A stretch of 48,516 nucleotides of DNA from Candidatus Dojkabacteria bacterium (GCA_030950485.1 JAUZRK010000011.1:1-48516); one strand, 5' to 3'; numbered from the stretch's first letter, positions 1 through 8,346 are shown. The notes: generated by a model not told the origin, from the sequence alone. Made by a program: numbers and translations.

Positions 1-26
1 ATGAGTCCTAAAAAAGTTAGACTCAT
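1..26. terminator. AT-rich hairpin at window edge, possible terminator
   Basis: ATGAGT and CTAA pair with TTAG and ACTCAT around an AAAAG loop, with one bulged C. It may end a transcript entering from the left. The following T-rich stretch is weak, so the call is tentative. Confidence 0.3.
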
Positions 27-100
27 TTACTAATCTCAAATAATATCTTAAAATTCAAAAGCAAATCTATAGTATCATTAAGAGTAAAAGAATTATATCA

Positions 101-106
101 TATAAA
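101..106 (+). promoter_or_regulatory. possible -10 box (TATAAA) before the first gene
   Basis: TATAAA lies 9 bases before the ATG at 116, in the context ATATAAATAAGTA. The same 13 bases occur just before the helicase gene at 31137. With a normal start-site distance the mRNA would have almost no 5' leader. No clear -35 box is visible. Confidence 0.35.
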
Positions 107-115
107 TAAGTAGAG

Positions 116-667
116 ATGAATATAAATAGGCCATTAATGAATCCGACCGCTAAAGATATTAATAGGGAAGAGAAATCAATTGAGGTCGGAGGCGAAAAAA
201 AAATTAGACTAGATAAGGAACAGTTGAGTTTCAATACAGAGTCTAAAGCTGTTAAGTTAAAGCAAATTATCAATACATTAAGAGGACGTATAAATAAAAG
301 ATTTGAGTTATTAGAACTCTCAGCTTTTTGGAAATCATTTGCAAATCCCTTACTTATAGTTACATTTCTTGCAAATGAATTTATTCTTCTATTCCTAATA
401 TTATTTAGGTTTGATAACTTACCAGATAGAATAAGATTTTTTTATAATTCAGTAGATAATTCTTGGGAGCAAATAGATAAGAAATTTTTATACGCCTTAC
501 CAATAATATTGTTTGTAGTATTTCAAATCCAAATCAGATTAATAACTGTTACTTTTAAAATTAATGTTAGAACTAGTAGATTAATTTCTTGGATCATGGC
601 TTTTATTTATACATTTTTATTTATAGCTATAATGGCTATTACAAAAACTTATTCAATAATTAATTAA
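116..667 (+). CDS. small three-helix membrane protein with DUF1648-like loop
   Basis: The 183-residue protein has a charged cytoplasmic-looking N-terminus (about residues 1-75) and three hydrophobic segments near 78-97, 124-144 and 156-176. The loop after the first helix (NLPDRIRFFYNSVDNSWEQID from about 101, cut short here) resembles the short loop of DUF1648 proteins, but this is only a pattern match. It ends 2 bases before the glycosyl transferase start, so the two are probably co-transcribed. That suggests an envelope role by inference only. The ATG at 116 is the first in frame and no Shine-Dalgarno sequence precedes it. Confidence 0.7.
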   Translation: MNINRPLMNPTAKDINREEKSIEVGGEKKIRLDKEQLSFNTESKAVKLKQIINTLRGRINKRFELLELSAFWKSFANPLLIVTFLANEFILLFLILFRFDNLPDRIRFFYNSVDNSWEQIDKKFLYALPIILFVVFQIQIRLITVTFKINVRTSRLISWIMAFIYTFLFIAIMAITKTYSIIN

Positions 668-669
668 TC

Positions 670-1902
670 ATGGGATTATTTGACAATGAATTTATAAGAT
701 CAAATTTTGAAACACTAGCTGTTTCTTTTATCATCGCTTTTTTAATAACTTTTATAACAACCCCACTTGTAGGTAGGCTAGCTAAAAGCTTAGGAATGAT
801 AGATTTACCTGCTTCTATGAGAAAGCAGAATGATTCATCTAAGTCGAGTAGAATTAATAAAGAGCCGAAGATTAAATTTGGAGGTTTTGCAATTTTTTTA
901 GGATTTATTGGAGCATTATATTTTACAGATAATATTAATGGCCTAAATCTAGGAATATTATTAGGCCTATTCGTAATTTTGTTATTCGGAATAATAGATG
1001 ATAAGTTTGATCCATCAGGAAAGGTTACTCTTCTAGGACAATTAATAGCTGCTTTTATAATTGTAATTGGTGGTATATCAGTGACTCAGATTAGCCTTTA
1101 CTCACATAGTATAGATCTAAATTGGTTCTCGGCTGTAATTGATACTTCAATATTGAGCTATAACTTTATTTTTCCTGCAGATTTTATGACCATTCTATGG
1201 ATTGTAGGAATTATGAATTTTGTAAATTGGGTAGGAGGAGTAGATGATTTAAATTCAGTTGTTACAATGATAATAGCAACAACAATGGCAATTCTAGCCT
1301 TGAATAGTAATAATATTGCATTTGCGACAATAGCAATAGCACATGTAGGTGCATTAAATGGATATATTCCATTTAATTATAACCCTTCAAAGATTATTCA
1401 AGGTGGAACCGGAGATTTTTTAAACGGCTACTTACTAGCAGTATTTGCAATTATTGGGGGGACTAGGTGGTCGTCGTCTTTTATACTTCTAGCTTTACCA
1501 ATAATCGATGCACTACTAGTAATTTTTATGAGATTTAAGTCCCATCCTGAAATAATTAGAAATCCATTAAAAATACTAACTATTAGCGATAAGAACCATC
1601 TACACCATAGACTTATGGATGCGGGGTATTCTAGGAAGCTTGTACTACTAATAGAATCAGCGATTATGCTTATGATTTCTTCAATCGCTATCTATTTTAG
1701 TAATATTAGATCTGATTTTAGAGCAATTATTGTTACTATAACTCTTATCTTTGTTGCATTTACTGTAGTGACATATCTTAGAAAAAGAAACATTAGAAAT
1801 AATGCTTTGAAGGTTGCATTTAATGACGATGAAATACAAGTAGAAGCAACTGTTAAGGTTGTAATAGAGGGTGAGGATGAGGATGAAAAATTCATCTACT
1901 AG
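670..1902 (+). CDS. undecaprenyl-phosphate sugar-1-phosphate transferase (WecA/MraY/TagO family)
   Basis: This polytopic membrane enzyme would transfer a sugar-1-phosphate from a UDP-sugar to undecaprenyl phosphate, the first membrane step of a cell-wall or surface polymer. Family motifs are in order: an acidic IDDKFDPSG loop near residue 109, NFVNWVGGVDDLN near 183, QGGTGDFLNGY near 249 and the HLHHRLMDAGYS loop near 310. The HHR-type loop and the NWVGGVDDLN form point to the WecA/TagO branch rather than true MraY, but the sugar cannot be read from sequence. The last 35 residues are a charged tail. The next gene is separated by a regulated leader. Confidence 0.88.
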   Translation: MGLFDNEFIRSNFETLAVSFIIAFLITFITTPLVGRLAKSLGMIDLPASMRKQNDSSKSSRINKEPKIKFGGFAIFLGFIGALYFTDNINGLNLGILLGLFVILLFGIIDDKFDPSGKVTLLGQLIAAFIIVIGGISVTQISLYSHSIDLNWFSAVIDTSILSYNFIFPADFMTILWIVGIMNFVNWVGGVDDLNSVVTMIIATTMAILALNSNNIAFATIAIAHVGALNGYIPFNYNPSKIIQGGTGDFLNGYLLAVFAIIGGTRWSSSFILLALPIIDALLVIFMRFKSHPEIIRNPLKILTISDKNHLHHRLMDAGYSRKLVLLIESAIMLMISSIAIYFSNIRSDFRAIIVTITLIFVAFTVVTYLRKRNIRNNALKVAFNDDEIQVEATVKVVIEGEDEDEKFIY

Positions 1903-1906
1903 TAAG

Positions 1907-1935
1907 TTGACTTATTATTCTTAAAATAATAATAT
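1907..1935 (+). promoter_or_regulatory. promoter of the metG leader (TTGACT-17-TAATAT)
   Basis: TTGACT at 1907-1912 and TAATAT at 1930-1935 are separated by 17 bases. A normal start distance puts transcription initiation at about 1941-1943, exactly on the ATG of the small leader ORF. The leader would therefore be translated from a leaderless mRNA. Confidence 0.6.
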
Positions 1936-1942
1936 TGTGATT

Positions 1943-2005
1943 ATGAAAATATTTATAGTAAATACAAACTCAATGATGATGCCTCGAATAGGAGGTATAT
2001 GTTGA
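1943..2005 (+). CDS. putative Met-rich leader peptide (20 aa) of the metG operon
   Basis: The ORF reads MKIFIVNTNSMMMPRIGGIC and stops with TGA. Codons 11-13 (1973-1981) are three consecutive ATG codons. It begins where transcription is predicted to begin and ends 24 bases before a strong terminator hairpin, upstream of a two-gene operon whose second gene is methionyl-tRNA synthetase. Leader peptides rich in the amino acid handled by the operon are the hallmark of ribosome-mediated attenuation (known for his, trp and E. coli pheST operons). The peptide itself probably has no function beyond being translated. Alternatively the ORF is fortuitous, and AGGAGGT at 1990-1996 is a Shine-Dalgarno sequence for an 8-codon ORF starting at 1999. 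Confidence 0.5.
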   Translation: MKIFIVNTNSMMMPRIGGIC

Positions 2006-2038
2006 TCGTATTTCAAATTAACTAAACATAAACCTCCT
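1990..2038 (+). promoter_or_regulatory. possible antiterminator pairing of the metG leader
   Basis: AGGAGGT at 1990-1996, inside the leader ORF just after the Met codons, is perfectly complementary to ACCTCCT at 2032-2038 in the 5' arm of the terminator. The two pairings cannot coexist. A ribosome stalled on codons 11-13 would leave 1990-1996 free, or nearly so, to form the antiterminator. A ribosome reaching the TGA at 2003 would cover it and let the terminator form. Complementarity is directly visible; the mechanism is inferred. Confidence 0.5.
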
Positions 2039-2062
2039 GATTTATCAGGAGGTTTTATTTTA
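2030..2062 (+). terminator. intrinsic terminator / attenuator before the SAM hydrolase-metG operon
   Basis: AAACCTCCTGA (2030-2040) and TCAGGAGGTTT (2045-2055) form a perfect 11-bp stem with a TTTA loop, followed by a T-rich run to 2062. It lies 28 bp upstream of the next start codon and downstream of the leader ORF, so it can terminate the leader transcript before the operon. Confidence 0.8.
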
Positions 2063-2083
2063 TCTATTATCTATCAAGCTTTT

Positions 2084-2917
2084 ATGTATTTAACAATTAT
2101 TAATGATGGCGATTCGCAAAGTATAGCAAGAGCAGCTTCAAGGTTAGGTTCATTATTTAATTCTTCAGTAACAACCTTTAATGTTGGTAAATTTGCTGAT
2201 TTATCACTGGCAGGTAATTTAATTGATATTATAGACTCCTATGAAGACCGTGAAGGTATTATAATTGCTAACTCCGCACCAAGGCATGATTTAGCAAAAA
2301 AGTGGGAAAATGGAACTCCATTTGGTTACTTTAGGTATAAAAATTTAATAATTAGTTCAACAATAGACGGAAATTGTTTATCTTTAGTTAAAAAACTGAA
2401 ATTAGTTTCTAAAATAAAGGTTACAGATATTAAAAAAGTTTTAAATTGGGCTAAAGAAGAAAATGAGATTAGTGACGATATGTTAATTAATAGAATTATA
2501 AAATCTCAATATAGAAGTTTTGATTATCAACCAAGACTTGTAAAATGGATATATGATTATGGTGATGTGCCAAATGTAGAGTTAGAAATCAAAGACGTCA
2601 TCGATTTAGAGCCAAGTATTTATTGGATTGATAACTATGGAAATTGTAAAACTACTGTTTTACCAGAGGAATTTGATTTCAAGCCAGGAGAGATGGTTTT
2701 AACTAATTTTGGCGAGCTAAAATGTTACAATAGGATGAAGGATGTGCCTAATAGAGAAGAAGCTTTGGTAATAGGTAGTTCGGGAATTGATAATAAAAGA
2801 TTTGTAGAAATAATATCTCAGGGAGAATCTGCTAGTGAAAAACTAGGAATTAATATTGGAGATCAAATAATATTTAAAAAAATAATTAATAATCAAAAAA
2901 ATAAAAATGAGCAATAA
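2084..2917 (+). CDS. SAM hydroxide adenosyltransferase-like protein (DUF62 family)
   Basis: Family members hydrolyse S-adenosylmethionine to adenosine and methionine. The C-terminal half carries the best evidence: YWIDNYGNCKTT at about 180-191 resembles the family's IDxFGN segment, and SSGIDNKRFVEI followed by a LGINIGDQI ending near 235-265 resembles the C-terminal beta domain. The N-terminal half is divergent; NLIISSTIDGNCLSLV near 87 could match the usual PDNG-LS region, but the standard TDFG start is altered to NDGD. Length (277 aa) fits. It overlaps the start of metG by 11 bases, so the pair is translationally linked, and both concern methionine, which supports the call. Catalytic activity is not certain. 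Confidence 0.55.
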   Translation: MYLTIINDGDSQSIARAASRLGSLFNSSVTTFNVGKFADLSLAGNLIDIIDSYEDREGIIIANSAPRHDLAKKWENGTPFGYFRYKNLIISSTIDGNCLSLVKKLKLVSKIKVTDIKKVLNWAKEENEISDDMLINRIIKSQYRSFDYQPRLVKWIYDYGDVPNVELEIKDVIDLEPSIYWIDNYGNCKTTVLPEEFDFKPGEMVLTNFGELKCYNRMKDVPNREEALVIGSSGIDNKRFVEIISQGESASEKLGINIGDQIIFKKIINNQKNKNEQ

Positions 2918-4436
2918 ATTTTACTTAACAACTACACTTCCATATGTAAACGCCCTACCACATATTGGACACACATCTGAATTTATAAAAGCTGATGTTA
3001 TTACAAGATATAAAAGATCAGTTCTAGGAAAAGAAAATGTTTGGTTTAATGTAGGTACTGATGAACATGGTTTGAAAAACTATCAAAAGGCACGAGACCT
3101 TGGAAAAGAACCAAGAGAGTATGTAGACGAACTAGCTGCAGGTTGGAAAGAGTTTTGCGAACTTTATAGAATTAATTACGATACTTTCTATAGAACATCT
3201 GCAAGCTATCATGTAAAACCAGCGCAAGAGTTTTGGAAAAGAAGTGTTGCTAAAGGAGATGTTTATAAAAAGGAGTATAAAGGTTGGTATTGTGTTGGTT
3301 GTGAAGAATTTAAGACAGAAAAAGAAATTATTGAATCTGATGAAAAAGGTGAAAATGGTAAATGTGCTATACATAAGAAAGATCTAGTTTGGACTGAAGA
3401 AGAAAATTACTTTTTTAGACTTTCGAAATATAGAGACGAACTATTAAAATGGATTGAAGAAAATCCTGATGTGCTTAAACCTGCAAAAGCTAAAACTGAG
3501 CTAGTTAATTGGTTAAGTGAAATGGAAGATATTTCTATTTCTAGAAGTAAGGAAAATCTAGGGTGGGGAATTGATGTTCCTGGAGATGATACACAGGTAA
3601 TGTATGTTTGGTTTGATGCACTAACTAACTATGTTAATGTACTAGGGTTTGGCCAAGAATTCCCACCTAAGGAAGCATTTAAAAATGAAGAAGACTGGAG
3701 ACTCAAAACTCAAAACTCAAAACTCGAAGATTGGTGGCCAGGAGTACAAATTTTTGGAGTAGATAATTTAAGATTTCAATGTGCAATTTGGCAAGGGATA
3801 CTTTTAACAGCTGACCTTCCTCAAACTAAAAAACTTTTAAGAAATGGATTCATTTTAGCCTCTGACGGTACTAAGATGAGTAAGACAGTTGGAAATACAG
3901 TAAGTCCATTTGACCAAGAAGAAAAATATGGAGCTGAAGCCGTAAGATTTTATTTAGTTGCTGGAATACCTACTTATTCTGACTCACCTTACAAAGAAGA
4001 TGATTTAGTAAATATTTATAATTCACACCTTGCAAATAATTTTGGTAACCTTCTAAACAGAGTAATTCATCTAGCAAATACAAAAGAGGTTAAATTAAAT
4101 GACGAAGATTTAGTTGAAAATGACTTCAAAGAAAAGATTTTAGGCTATGAATCTAGGCTTAAAGGATTATACGAGGAATATGATTTGCAAGAAGCTGCAA
4201 ATTTAGTTAATGAATTAGCAACATTTGGTAATGAGTATATTACTGAAAATGAGCCTTGGGCTAAAGATAAAACTAATGAAGAGATTGAGCTAACTCTAAA
4301 TAACCTAAGTTATCTTTTAAAAACAGTTATTGAGCTATATGCTCCAATTATTCCTGATTCATGCGAAAGGGCTGCAAAAATGTTAGAAAAGAGAGAGAAG
4401 GGGGTTTTATTCGAGAAGAAAGAAGTTGGAAAATAG
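2907..4436 (+). CDS. metG: methionyl-tRNA synthetase
   Basis: This class I synthetase charges tRNA-Met with methionine. The HIGH signature appears as PHIGHTSEF near residue 18, and the KMSKS signature as TKMSKTVGN at about 322-330. A zinc-knuckle-like connective insert has CVGC at 129-132 and CAIH at 153-156. The rest includes the anticodon-binding helical domain (WFDALTNY and the region after 370). The protein is 509 residues and lacks the C-terminal tRNA-binding Trbp111-like domain found in some homologues. The ATG overlaps the preceding gene by 11 bases, and no Shine-Dalgarno sequence is visible. Expression is probably controlled by the leader at 1907-2062. Confidence 0.97.
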   Translation: MSNKFYLTTTLPYVNALPHIGHTSEFIKADVITRYKRSVLGKENVWFNVGTDEHGLKNYQKARDLGKEPREYVDELAAGWKEFCELYRINYDTFYRTSASYHVKPAQEFWKRSVAKGDVYKKEYKGWYCVGCEEFKTEKEIIESDEKGENGKCAIHKKDLVWTEEENYFFRLSKYRDELLKWIEENPDVLKPAKAKTELVNWLSEMEDISISRSKENLGWGIDVPGDDTQVMYVWFDALTNYVNVLGFGQEFPPKEAFKNEEDWRLKTQNSKLEDWWPGVQIFGVDNLRFQCAIWQGILLTADLPQTKKLLRNGFILASDGTKMSKTVGNTVSPFDQEEKYGAEAVRFYLVAGIPTYSDSPYKEDDLVNIYNSHLANNFGNLLNRVIHLANTKEVKLNDEDLVENDFKEKILGYESRLKGLYEEYDLQEAANLVNELATFGNEYITENEPWAKDKTNEEIELTLNNLSYLLKTVIELYAPIIPDSCERAAKMLEKREKGVLFEKKEVGK

Positions 4437-4445
4437 TAATTGATG

Positions 4446-4487
4446 GTAACTAATAGTAATTAAATACAAAAAATTACTATTAGTTAC
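4446..4487. terminator. perfect 16-bp AT-rich hairpin after metG
   Basis: GTAACTAATAGTAATT (4446-4461) pairs perfectly with AATTACTATTAGTTAC (4472-4487) around a 10-base loop. It follows metG by 10 bases. It may terminate or protect the 3' end; it has no strong T tract. Confidence 0.5.
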
Positions 4488-4515
4488 TCAGTTATAAATA
4501 ATTACAAAAAGTAAA

Positions 4516-5637
4516 ATGATCCCACTTAATGTCTCTAAAAAAGAAATAACTGCTTTTTTGCTTGCTAGATCATTTTTGTATAACAACTCTCCAGATATTA
4601 ATCATGTTTTAGAGTCTCTTTCTTGCATCCAAGTAGATCCAATTCAAGTAGTAGGGAAAAGCCACGAAATAGCGCTTTGGAACCGTATAGACAATATTTC
4701 AAGAAAAGAGATTGATAGTCAACTATATAAACAAAGAAATCTTTTCGAATATTGGCTTCAACTCTACTCAATTATCCCAGTTAAGTTTTTCCCATTTTTA
4801 AAAATTAGAATGAATATATCTGGATCATGGCAAGAGGAGTATTACAAAAAGCATCGAAGTGAAGTTGATGATGTTTTAGAATATGTACGTGAGTTCGGAC
4901 CAACAAAGTCTTCAGATTTATCTCATCTAAATGCTGGTACATCACTTCATAACTGGGGAAAAGCGAAATTATCGCATAAAGCCCTCTTAGAGTTTTTATG
5001 GGATCGAGGTCAGTTAGTAATACATTCTAGGGAGAGTAATAACAAGATTTATGATCTTGTTGAAAGATATATTCCCAATCAAATACTGAAAGAAGAAGTT
5101 ACAGAAAAAGAAAGCATAAAATTTATAATTAAATCTCAATTTAAATATCTTGAAATTTTTAGAAAATCATTTTTATCCAATCGAATTGGCTATAGCAAGT
5201 TTGAAATAAGTACTATATTTAAAGAGATGCTAGAAGAGGGTGAGATTATTGAGCTTAAAATTCAGGATGTAAAAAGAAAATACTATATTTTAGTAGAAGA
5301 TTTAACTCATTTAGAAAAATCACTAAAAAATAGTTTTGACGGAATAAAATTATTATCTCCATTGGATCCTCTAGTAATAGATAGAACTTTACTGGAAGAC
5401 ATTTTTGAATTTTATTATAGATGGGAGGCATATGTTCCTAAATCTAAAAGAAAAATTGGGCCCTATGGAATGCCAATAATTAAAGATGGAGAATTTATAG
5501 GTCAGGTTCAGTTTGAAAAATCAAATAATTACAAACTTTCGATTAGAAAAATGGTTTTAAAAAATAATTCTTTAATATTAAAGTCTGAGATAAATGCAGT
5601 TGGTCTTGACTTAAGTAATTTCTTGCAAAGTTACTAA
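4516..5637 (+). CDS. winged-helix DNA glycosylase of the YcaQ/AlkX family
   Basis: The family (HTH_42) includes enterobacterial YcaQ/AlkX, which removes bulky and interstrand-crosslinked N-alkylpurines from DNA. Visible matches are CIQVDPIQVVGKSHEIALWNR near residue 37 (family QxD active-site motif, here QVD), FEYWLQLYSIIP near 77, LLSPLDPLVIDR near 278 and YVPKSKRKIGPYGMPII near 305. Length (373 aa) is close to the family's usual size. It stands alone between a hairpin and a 150-bp gap. The call to family is good; substrate range is unknown. Confidence 0.82.
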   Translation: MIPLNVSKKEITAFLLARSFLYNNSPDINHVLESLSCIQVDPIQVVGKSHEIALWNRIDNISRKEIDSQLYKQRNLFEYWLQLYSIIPVKFFPFLKIRMNISGSWQEEYYKKHRSEVDDVLEYVREFGPTKSSDLSHLNAGTSLHNWGKAKLSHKALLEFLWDRGQLVIHSRESNNKIYDLVERYIPNQILKEEVTEKESIKFIIKSQFKYLEIFRKSFLSNRIGYSKFEISTIFKEMLEEGEIIELKIQDVKRKYYILVEDLTHLEKSLKNSFDGIKLLSPLDPLVIDRTLLEDIFEFYYRWEAYVPKSKRKIGPYGMPIIKDGEFIGQVQFEKSNNYKLSIRKMVLKNNSLILKSEINAVGLDLSNFLQSY

Positions 5638-5756
5638 TCTTTATTTCCTAAATATAATAATTAAAATTTTTATATTTTAATTTACTGTAAATAATATTTA
5701 AAAGATAAAATCTTATTTATAAGTCATTCTTAATTTCCCAAAACTATATTTTTATG

Positions 5757-5762
5757 TATACT
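5757..5762 (+). promoter_or_regulatory. possible -10 box (TATACT) of the ftsEX operon
   Basis: TATACT lies 24 bases before the TTG start of ftsE in an otherwise empty 149-bp gap. No good -35 box is visible at the standard distance. Confidence 0.35.
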
Positions 5763-5786
5763 GTAGTGTAAAGTTATTTTTATAAA

Positions 5787-7253
5787 TTGGTTCAATTTAA
5801 AGACGTCTCAAAAATATATAACAATGCCGTTATGGGTGTTCACGATATAAACTTCACTGTAAGTGAGGGAGATTTTGTTTTCTTAATTGGTCCATCAGGT
5901 AGTGGAAAAACTACTTTAATAAAAATGCTTATTAGAGAAGAAAAGCCAACAGTTGGAAAAATTTATCTCAACGATGATGATATCACGCATATTAGAAGAA
6001 GAAGCGTTTACAAAATCAGAAGGCAAGTTGGTGTGATATTTCAAGATTACAAGCTAATTAATGATAAAACAGCCTATGAGAATGTTAGCTTTGCAATGGA
6101 GGCTGCAGGTAAAAAGAGTAGAGAAATAAAAGAGGCAGTTCCGTATGTTTTAGATATTGTTGGCTTATCCTCAAGAATGAAAGCATTCCCAAAAGAATTA
6201 TCAGGAGGTGAACAACAAAGAGTAGCAATAGCTAGGGCTATAGCTAATAATCCAAAAATACTTATTGCAGACGAACCAACTGGAAACTTAGATCCAGCAA
6301 GCGCTTGGGATATTGTACAAATATTGAATAAAATTAATAATTGGGGAACAACTGTAATTATGTCAACACATGGTACTGATATTGTTAATTCCCTTAATAG
6401 AAGAGTTATTCAGATGGAGAAGGGTAGGATTGTTAGAGATGATTCAAAAGGACAGTACGAATTTAAAAAAGAATTTGAGTCTAAAATAGTAGATAAAGTA
6501 AAGGAAACTCCAACGCAAAAAAAGCAAAAAACAAAATTTAAAGTTAATCTTTCTGAAAAAATTAAAGAACAAGTTGAAAACGAAAAAGAAATTGAAGAAG
6601 AAATGTTAGAAAGACAGAATAGACCGCATTTAATAAAGAGATTTTTTGGATTCGGCAAAAGTAATGATAGAAAAAACTTTAGAGATGCAGATATGCAAGA
6701 TTATGAAGAAGAAATGGATACAGATGAAATAGATGACGAAGACGCATATGAAATAGAGGATACAGAGGAAATTCAATCAAAGAAATCAGATAAAACTAAA
6801 TCTAAAAAAAATAACAAATCTAGTTTAGAAGAAAAACTTAATAATCTCGAAGACCTAGAAGAAGAGTCAGAAGATGAAGAAGAAGAACAATTTACTAGAA
6901 AAAAGAAGAAGAACAATAAAAGGAAAAACAAAAAAGATTTAGAAGAGAATAATATCGATTTTGGCAAAGAAATACATCTTGATTTAAATAAAGATTCAAA
7001 AAAAGACAAGAAAAAGAAAAAAAATAAAGTAAAAGATCTGGTTGAAATACTGAATAGCATTGATGTATCTGAATTAGACCTAGATGAAGATGTTATTAGA
7101 GATCTAAGAACTTCTGGTTATAAGACAGTTGGGGATGTAATTAATGATGGACCAGAAAAGCTTGCAGAAGGGCTAGTTATAGATCCTGAGGAAGTAATAA
7201 ATGTAGCTAAAGCTATAGATAATTTAAGTAAAAAAGTTCAAAAAGATGAATAG
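5787..7253 (+). CDS. ftsE: cell-division ABC ATPase FtsE with long charged linker and C-terminal helix-hairpin-helix domain
   Basis: FtsE powers FtsX to activate septal peptidoglycan hydrolases. The first 225 residues are a complete ABC ATPase: Walker A GPSGSGKTT at 35-43, Q-loop FQDYKL, signature LSGGEQQRVAIARA near 138, Walker B ILIADEPTGNLDP with D162, and H-loop MSTHG with H195. The remaining 260 residues are unusual: an extremely charged K/E/D-rich linker (about 230-425), then a folded segment at about 430-485 (LDEDVIRDLRTSGYKTVGDV) that looks like a helix-hairpin-helix or SAM-like domain. Ordinary FtsE is about 220-230 residues. TTG at 5787 is chosen because it gives the normal FtsE N-terminus (VQFKDVSKIY). 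It overlaps ftsX by 8 bases. Confidence 0.93.
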   Translation: MVQFKDVSKIYNNAVMGVHDINFTVSEGDFVFLIGPSGSGKTTLIKMLIREEKPTVGKIYLNDDDITHIRRRSVYKIRRQVGVIFQDYKLINDKTAYENVSFAMEAAGKKSREIKEAVPYVLDIVGLSSRMKAFPKELSGGEQQRVAIARAIANNPKILIADEPTGNLDPASAWDIVQILNKINNWGTTVIMSTHGTDIVNSLNRRVIQMEKGRIVRDDSKGQYEFKKEFESKIVDKVKETPTQKKQKTKFKVNLSEKIKEQVENEKEIEEEMLERQNRPHLIKRFFGFGKSNDRKNFRDADMQDYEEEMDTDEIDDEDAYEIEDTEEIQSKKSDKTKSKKNNKSSLEEKLNNLEDLEEESEDEEEEQFTRKKKKNNKRKNKKDLEENNIDFGKEIHLDLNKDSKKDKKKKKNKVKDLVEILNSIDVSELDLDEDVIRDLRTSGYKTVGDVINDGPEKLAEGLVIDPEEVINVAKAIDNLSKKVQKDE

Positions 7254-8346
7254 AATTCTTACAAACTCAATAAAACATATAGGTAGAAGTGGCTGGATAG
7301 GAGTTGGCTCTGTAGTAGTGATGGCTCTTTCTTTTTTTATTATAAGTGTTTTTGGAGGGCTTGCCTTTGTTTCGGATAGATACATTAAGTTATTTGAGAG
7401 TAAGAATAATATAATTGTATTTTTTGATGTAGGAATGGATCAAGGAGTAATTGATAGGCTATGGACGAAATGGGGAGAATTAGATCAGATTGAAAGTATT
7501 GAATTTACTTCAGAGGATGATGCTTATGCTTTATACAGCGACTATGCTTCAAGATCTCTTAGAGATATTTATGAAGTACTTATAGAAAAAGAAGAGAAGA
7601 AACTGCCATCCAGTCTTGATATACAATTAAAATCATTAGCTTATATAACAGAAACAGAACCTATTTTAAGAGCTGATATTGACAGTGAATTAGAAAAATT
7701 ACAAGTAATAGATACTCAAAATGCAAATACAGAAGTTCTAACAAATTTTGTTGAAGAGAATGGTGCAGAGGAAGTTGTAGAAGAGGTAGCTGCTGTTGAG
7801 GCTGAAACAATTCAAGTTTCTACTGCAAGTACTGGAGTAGGACTAGAGGAGGCTCCAATAGAACTAGCAATTGATAGTGATAGTATTGATGAACAGATAG
7901 AGACGTTTTCGTGGTTAAGACTAGCTGGGATAGTTGTATTAATAACATTATTCATAGTAATCTTTTTCTTAACATTCATGACTGTTAACTTTAGATTATA
8001 CAATCAGATGGAGGAAATAGGTGTTATGCAACTTGTTGGAGGGAGCCTAGCTTTTATTAGGGCGCCATATATTATTGAAGGAGGATTTTATGGATTATTA
8101 GGATCATTAGTCTCATCGAGTATATTACTATCAACATACTATATAGTTTTTATCTTTGAAGTTAGTCCTAATTTATCAGTCACACTAAATAAGTGGTTTG
8201 ATGGTTTACCATGGGCCGAAGGTATTCCATTTATCGATCAGTTTGGAACAGTGGAGATATTTGCAATAGTAGGACTTCTTGCAGGATTTGGATTTATAAT
8301 AGGTGCTTTAAGTAGCTTCCTATCTATAAGAAGATACATTAAATAA
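7246..8346 (+). CDS. ftsX: cell-division protein FtsX
   Basis: FtsX is the membrane partner of FtsE. The order of parts is normal: short cytoplasmic N-terminus, first helix near residues 18-42, extracellular domain from about 45 to 220, then three helices near 223-250, 272-298 and 336-358. The extracellular domain contains NNIIVFFDVGMD and the ALYSDYAS...EKKLPSSLDI segment. It is longer than usual because of an acidic, low-complexity insertion at about 165-215 just before helix 2. The ATG overlaps ftsE. A related stand-alone extracellular domain is encoded at 20699-21103. Confidence 0.93.
   Translation: MNRILTNSIKHIGRSGWIGVGSVVVMALSFFIISVFGGLAFVSDRYIKLFESKNNIIVFFDVGMDQGVIDRLWTKWGELDQIESIEFTSEDDAYALYSDYASRSLRDIYEVLIEKEEKKLPSSLDIQLKSLAYITETEPILRADIDSELEKLQVIDTQNANTEVLTNFVEENGAEEVVEEVAAVEAETIQVSTASTGVGLEEAPIELAIDSDSIDEQIETFSWLRLAGIVVLITLFIVIFFLTFMTVNFRLYNQMEEIGVMQLVGGSLAFIRAPYIIEGGFYGLLGSLVSSSILLSTYYIVFIFEVSPNLSVTLNKWFDGLPWAEGIPFIDQFGTVEIFAIVGLLAGFGFIIGALSSFLSIRRYIK

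Noticed and set aside
1999-2025. Eight-codon ORF with a strong Shine-Dalgarno (AGGAGGT).
   Set aside because: Kept only as an alternative in the attenuator discussion; it is too short to call and the same bases serve the complementary pairing.
6773-7060. Minus-strand open frame rich in F/S/L opposite the FtsE linker.
   Set aside because: It is the complement of the A-rich codons of the charged linker, and ftsE clearly occupies the other strand.
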